DNA of 64,000 bases. It comes from Hymenoscyphus infarciens (lineage: Eukaryota; Ascomycota; Leotiomycetes; Helotiales; Helotiaceae). The stretch spans positions 218,021-282,020 of the forward strand of contig LLCB01000035.1 in NCBI GenBank assembly GCA_001414345.1. Direction: 5' to 3'. The notes beneath the pieces were generated by a model. It made no database searches, had not been told where the DNA came from, and saw nothing but the letters and a program-made list of their open reading frames with translations. Below, one piece after another: positions 59,448-64,000 of this stretch; position 1 is the stretch's first letter, and the number at the start of each line of letters is the position of its first letter. Both the position numbers and the translations under genes were made by a program.

Positions 59448-59645
59448 GTGCAAAGCAAGCCAACGCTCTTGACGAAGCTTCCGGGAGAGATACGGACCCC
59501 AATTTGGGTGTACTGTTTGGCAAATATGACGTTTTCTCTTTACTTTGAGAACGGCCGTTTAATTCGAAGCGAGCGTGGCCCGGAACCTCTACCTGCGCCA
59601 CCGCTTAGGCAAGGGTTACTCTCATTATTTCAGGCTTGTTGTTAA
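59448..59645 (+). pseudogene. Third LPxEIR-family fragment (N-terminal motif only)
   Basis: In the plus frame LLTKLPGEIRTPIWVYCLA is followed by FENGRLI and GLLSLFQAC, then a TAA where the family normally continues CRQ(I/A)YSEA. No ATG precedes it in frame. It is a relic of about 65 codons. It shares the layout of the copy at 57647-58258 but not its residues, so it is an older paralogue. Confidence 0.5.
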
Positions 59646-62472
59646 ACGTGAACACTCCTCAATCACTATAGAAAATCTTGAAGATGGCTAACTAGTATTC
59701 TGTTCTAGTTACTTGGAAACCATTGAAATCTTATATTCTTTGAATACCTTCTACTTTGAAATACCTCGGTATATACCTGACTTAAGCGAAGTCTTCTTGC
59801 CTTAACGAGTTGCTTGGATATTCGATATTAGTATTGCCTGGTTTATAAGATAAGCTCCCTAGCCTGGCTCTCAGGGCTTTTATGAGTGGTTAGAAGTTGG
59901 TTAGTACCTGTAGTGTATTAACAGACACTGTACCTGTCTACTCTGCCTAGATTATAAACCTTAAGGATAGACATCTACGGCGACAGTTGCTGGATAGCAC
60001 GAGAGGCTGACTTGTTTGGCCCACTTTCTCTGATCAAGTAAACAAAAACCTTCAGGCTTATCCTTCCCTGGTAACTGGGAAACTAAGAGCTTCTGAGGAT
60101 TGACTGTGAAATAACGAGGATTTGGAGAGGAGGGCGCCTTGGCCTAGATTGGTAGGTAGTGAAAGACTGGAGGTTGCTCTTCAGTCAAGCTTATCGCGTT
60201 TTTTATCTAAATCATGTGAACGAACAACGATATGTGACTTGGCTAAAAATTCTTACGATAACCTTATATTACGTGCTACACAATGGTGTCATTAAGTTGT
60301 GGGTTCATGAATGTCTCCACTGACATTCTATGCGCTAAACCAAACATCGCTATGTTGTCTGGATACGCGTTCTAGTCAGAGATCTGTGTTTAAATGCACC
60401 CTCCTGCTACTTAGCCCCTTTACCAGCGTTGCTTAAAAAAGTCGTACATGTGGTTCTATCTAAAAGCATTCCCAGATCTTTTAATTGACACATGAAAGCT
60501 AAATTACTACGTAATATCCATTAGATAAGACGGTTAGTAGGTTGTACGTAGAGAGGATTGTTGTTTTGGACAAAAAGCTCATATTTTTCAACGAAGACTC
60601 CCGCTTATTTCAAGCTAACCCCTTTAAAAGGGCTGTGTAGCAGTTCGTTTCACCTAGTTGCTTGAAACTAACCCTAACTCCCATAGTTGTAAACTGGTTA
60701 GTAGCCATGAGTTCACCAAGTCCCCAACGTTGAAATTTTCATTTTATATCAAAGCTCAATTGAGTGAGAACCGAGTGTTGAAGCACCCTTGGTAATCTTT
60801 TGTGTGAGTTTGTGGAGTTACACAAACTAAGTAGGCTGAATTATTAACTGACGATCGTCATGAGTAGTGCCAGCTAGAAAACTGACGGTCTAATTGTAGT
60901 GCATGCAAAATATTGTTCACCACTCGAACTAAACAGTCCCCGACCCTTGCCTCCCCTCCAAGGTTACAAGCCCTCAAATCCTCCGAACTTGAGAAGACAA
61001 TTGCTGGATCTTGGGTTTCAGTAGGCTGGCCACCGCAGCGAAACAACCCTTGGCACCCATTGGCTGACTATCCCCCTTTTAGGATGATCAAGTAGGCTTG
61101 ACGAAATAAATGAGACATCCTAGGCCTTCTGCGGGGGGGTTATCATCGCAGACAAACGCCACAGTTCGACCGCGTTTGAACTGAATGTGAGGATTAAATG
61201 GAGTGTGCGTGTTAGGCGAGAAAATATCGTTGAGGTGCACTTCTGTGCACTCGTTTGCTAAAGTGGGAATGAAGTAACCAGTATTTGTCCTCCCATCGCA
61301 CCTTTCATTATTTCCAAATCGCCTGCGCTCTTGCCCAATGGACCATCGATTAATTCGCCACGCAACCTAGACGACGTAGTGTGCGTGGCACACATTATGC
61401 TGAATATCATCCGCCTGAGCTGCCAAATATCTTGCTTGTCCACCGGGCTGGCTAAGTTGACTAATGAAAACGCTGACGGAAGGAGAAGAAGAGGGAGTGA
61501 AGGGTTGGGAATCTTTAAATAGAAAAAACACTCTTTCGGGGTGGGGAGAGATTCGCAGCTAGCTCAGGACAATTCTGAGGGTGTCTGTTTGTTTGGGCTT
61601 TTCAGTCATCTTGTATTAAAGAATTTCAAGATTCGGCGGTCAAATCTCTTGTAAAGCTTGCCAATTTCAAGAGAGCTTTGCACTTTTCGCACTTAACGAG
61701 AGCAGAGATTGGTGGTTACATGGCCTCTTTTATACTCCTCTTCAGAGCAACCTCTCTGAATCAATTAGCAGCTGCTAATGTCGTGTGTTGTTGAATTTTA
61801 ATAAATTGTGGCCCTGGATTGAAATTAAATCAATCATTTGGACACGGAATTGTTATTTGCCTCAGTAAAAAGTGTGACCAGGAGTCTTTAAAGGACCTTG
61901 GGCCAAGTCACCAGGATCAGAAAATAAAAGCCGAAAGGTCACATTACATGAGCACACATCGTGAACATGGTTTCTTGTCTTCTTAGCAATCGTAATTGGC
62001 AAGCAAGCCCATGGTCAATGATATGGTATGGAAACAAGCTGTGCAACATGCGCTTGGATGGGGAAACCCGGCGGCATTTATTTATTTTGAGTATTATTTT
62101 TAGAGCAGGAATATTTCAAGAGGTATCTGCTAGCCCGGAAAGTGCAAGAGTTAATAAACTTCACTCGATAATCTGGAAACAGAACGTGCTCTGATGTGGG
62201 AAAGTCTGCGCCACTTAAGCGAACCCTTCAAAAGTCCCGGTTTGCCTACTTTTCAACTCTCTGTATAGATTAGTCTATACATTCAAAGCCGAGGTAGGCT
62301 ATTTGAATGAAGAAATCAAGAATGGACACCTATTTCCTCAAAACATCGTGCTATTCTCAAGTGTTCTAAATGATCTTTGGTGTAATGCTAGCAAAATAGC
62401 CCGCTTTCCGCATAGCAGTGCACGAATATCTTTGCCTCCATACTCTAGCCATTCTCCTGCTCCCAAACACTC
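59646..62472. other. Gene-poor DNA, nothing recognised
   Basis: About 2.8 kb with only short frames, normal to AT-rich composition, and no repeat pairs noticed within the window. Confidence 0.4.
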
Positions 62473-63481
62473 TTATTGTGCTCCTTGCCCCCAGTATCCC
62501 AATACAGGTCTTGGTTTCCAATGGATAATCTCTGGTTCAGCCTTTTTCTTCTTCTTCTTCTTCTTCTTCTCCTCCTCCTCTTCCTTTTTCGGTACCCTCC
62601 CCAATACAACCCCCATTTGAGGATTCTTCAGTTCCCTAGCAAAGTATATTACACCACCAGCAGCCGGCTGATGATGCTTGCATCGAAAGGATGCCCAATT
62701 GTCCGAATTTGGCCTCAATGGAGGGATAGAAGTGTGTCGCGAGAAGAGGTCGTCAACGTGAATTTCCAAGTACTTGGTCGTCAGACTGCCACCCATCATA
62801 GGGATAAAGTAACGCTTCTGCGATACTCCAGTGGCGGAATCGTTGTTTTTATAGCGATATTCTTCTTCGTCTCGGGTGGATGGAGAGAGACGGCGCTCTA
62901 ATTCGATGACGATTTCGGCACCTTCCAGAAAAGCCCAAGCGAGCTCTGGTCCAGTCGTCAGATGTGCGTCACCCTAGAAGGTATGAGAGTCAGTAAGTCC
63001 TTATTTACGAAAACTGAACGGGTCCAACATAGAACTGATTCACGACGGAAGCTGAACACCGAGGATAGAACAGAGATGGATTGGGAAGCGGGAGGACAAA
63101 GTCTGCGTTACCTACGCCTCGTCTGAAGTCATTGATGAAATCAGCTGCAGATTCATCTACCACCTCATTTGGGCGTGCTGGATGATAACAGCACAATACC
63201 GATCCTTCAGGGATGAAGTTTCCTAGTACTTCCTCCAGTTGAATTCTCATATTTTGCTTCGCCGGGTTTGCCATTAGGTTCGCGATTTCACCGTAGACTT
63301 CGGGTTTTCCGAAGTCCGAAAGCCACAACAAGAAACTTGCTAGTTCAGGAGTACGTTGCAGATATGCCCTAAATGACTTTGAAGTTGCTCCGCGATACGG
63401 GATGACTAGTGGAATTGCTAGGGGCAGAACAGTGGCAGTAAGATAGTATGGATTCGGTAAAGAGTAAAGCAATCCAGGGTT
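62473..63481 (-). CDS. Unrecognised protein gene, 5' end unresolved, possibly decayed
   Basis: Two minus-strand exons look coding. The first (63481..63020) encodes NPGLLYSLPNPYYLTAT, AYLQRTPELASFLLWLSDFG, NFIPEGSVLCCYHPARPNE and GVGNADFVLPLPNPSLFYP. The second (62973..62473) encodes GDAHLTTGPELAWAFLEGAE, RYFIPMMGG and more. The acceptor at 62974 (CTTCTAG) is good; the matching phase-0 donor would be GTTCAG, a poor site, while the better GTAAAT (63012) is out of phase. An acceptor CAG at 63482 implies an upstream exon I could not find. Near its end the frame runs through a GAA/AAG microsatellite coding Glu5-Lys9, unlike normal protein, so the true C-terminus may be elsewhere or lost. No family recognised. 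Confidence 0.45.
62548..62584. repeat. (TTC)n/(TCC)n microsatellite
   Basis: A run of TTC triplets followed by TCC triplets on the + strand. It falls in the 3' part of the minus-strand frame. Confidence 0.9.
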
Positions 63482-64000
63482 CTGTCAAAGGGCTTGTACT
63501 TGTATGAACGCCTTGACACTCCGCCAGTCTCGCTGAAAAGACTATATAGAGTGCTAGGTGAATAAAAATGTGGAATTGGAGAAGTCCCTGGATGAAATTC
63601 ACTGGAACTTGCAAACAGTCATACTGTTAAGCTTCCACTTTTTCACAGCAAAATCAAACTCTAACTCGGTGAATGGATATGTTATGGAACTCACATAATG
63701 GGAAACGCTATTCTGTCCCAACGCTAGCATGGTACCCTTGCTAGCGTAGAAAATTAGCGAAATTTCAACATATTCACTCTTACTAGAAAACAATCGCCAC
63801 CGCCTTCCTAAAAAGGTTTAGCTCTATACGTAAAATCAGATATAAATAATAAACAAAGCTTATAACAACAACAAAAGCTCGCAACAACAACAAAAGCTTA
63901 TAACAATAAATCGATAAACTACGTACTATCGAATAAAGCGCTTAAAAAGCTCAAATCTAAGGAGAGCCTAATCAGGCTAGCGCTTTCTCTTTGCCTTCTA
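63482..64000. other. Window end, unresolved upstream part and AT-rich DNA
   Basis: May contain a missing 5' exon of the gene on its left: CATTAT|GTGAGT at about 63690 is a donor-like site on the minus strand. From 63840 onward AT-rich, with an ACAACAACAAAAGCT repeat in about two units at 63865-63905. Confidence 0.35.

Noticed and set aside
62476..62901. Plus-strand Leu/Phe-rich frame at 62.5-62.9 kb
   Set aside because: Driven by the TTC/TCC microsatellite; the minus strand carries the coding-like sequence.
1..64000. CRISPR arrays, bacterial operons, tRNA and rRNA genes
   Set aside because: Not expected in a fungal nuclear window and none seen. A GGTTCGATT B-box-like string at about 55251 has no matching A box.

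Overview
The window is nuclear DNA of a filamentous ascomycete (Pezizomycotina). The signs are short introns (mostly 48-126 nt) with CTAAC/CTGAC-type branch points, a fungal hybrid histidine kinase, a SepA/Bni1-type formin, the N-terminal part of a fungal NLR-like gene, and AT-rich gene-free islands whose repeat copies differ almost only by transitions, as expected from repeat-induced point mutation (RIP). A Leotiomycetes-like genome is my guess from the overall look; nothing here proves it.

Layout. 1-839: decayed NLR N-terminal domain (minus strand, cut by the window edge). 1.9-6.6 kb: ten-exon hybrid histidine kinase (minus). 6.6-19.6 kb: long gene-poor stretch with a 749-bp TIR element, a small MITE-like element, an interstitial telomere-like array and at most one tiny gene. 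19.7-22.6 kb: mitochondrial tRNA-modifying GTPase MSS1/MnmE (minus) and a divergent HAD phosphatase (plus). 22.7-31.7 kb: a membrane-anchored aspartic-protease-like protein (minus) and a large secreted, mucin-like, probably GPI-anchored protein with about 13 tandem ~31-residue repeats (plus); a second, inverted copy of the TIR element lies between them. 33.4-41.6 kb: three related genes of a fungal 2OG-dioxygenase-like family, of which only the middle one is intact. 39.6-45.2 kb: AT-rich transposon island with two TA-flanked MITEs (one inserted in an exon of the third family copy) and two miniature LTR elements (TRIM-like) with 5-bp target duplications. 46.7-54.8 kb: formin (minus), a small single-pass membrane protein (plus) and a RING-finger protein (minus). 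54.8-64 kb: gene-poor, with three fragments of a fungal LPxEIR-motif family and an unrecognised, probably decayed gene at the right end.

How the genes relate. There is no metabolic pathway or operon. The housekeeping genes (MSS1, HAD phosphatase, formin, RING protein) are intact and compact. The accessory genes (NLR-like, 2OG-like family, LPxEIR family, mucin) show duplication, nonsense changes and transposon insertion. Exon models were built by hand; for the kinase, MSS1, protease-like, mucin, 2OG-like, formin and membrane-protein genes the summed exon lengths are divisible by three, which supports the splice sites chosen.
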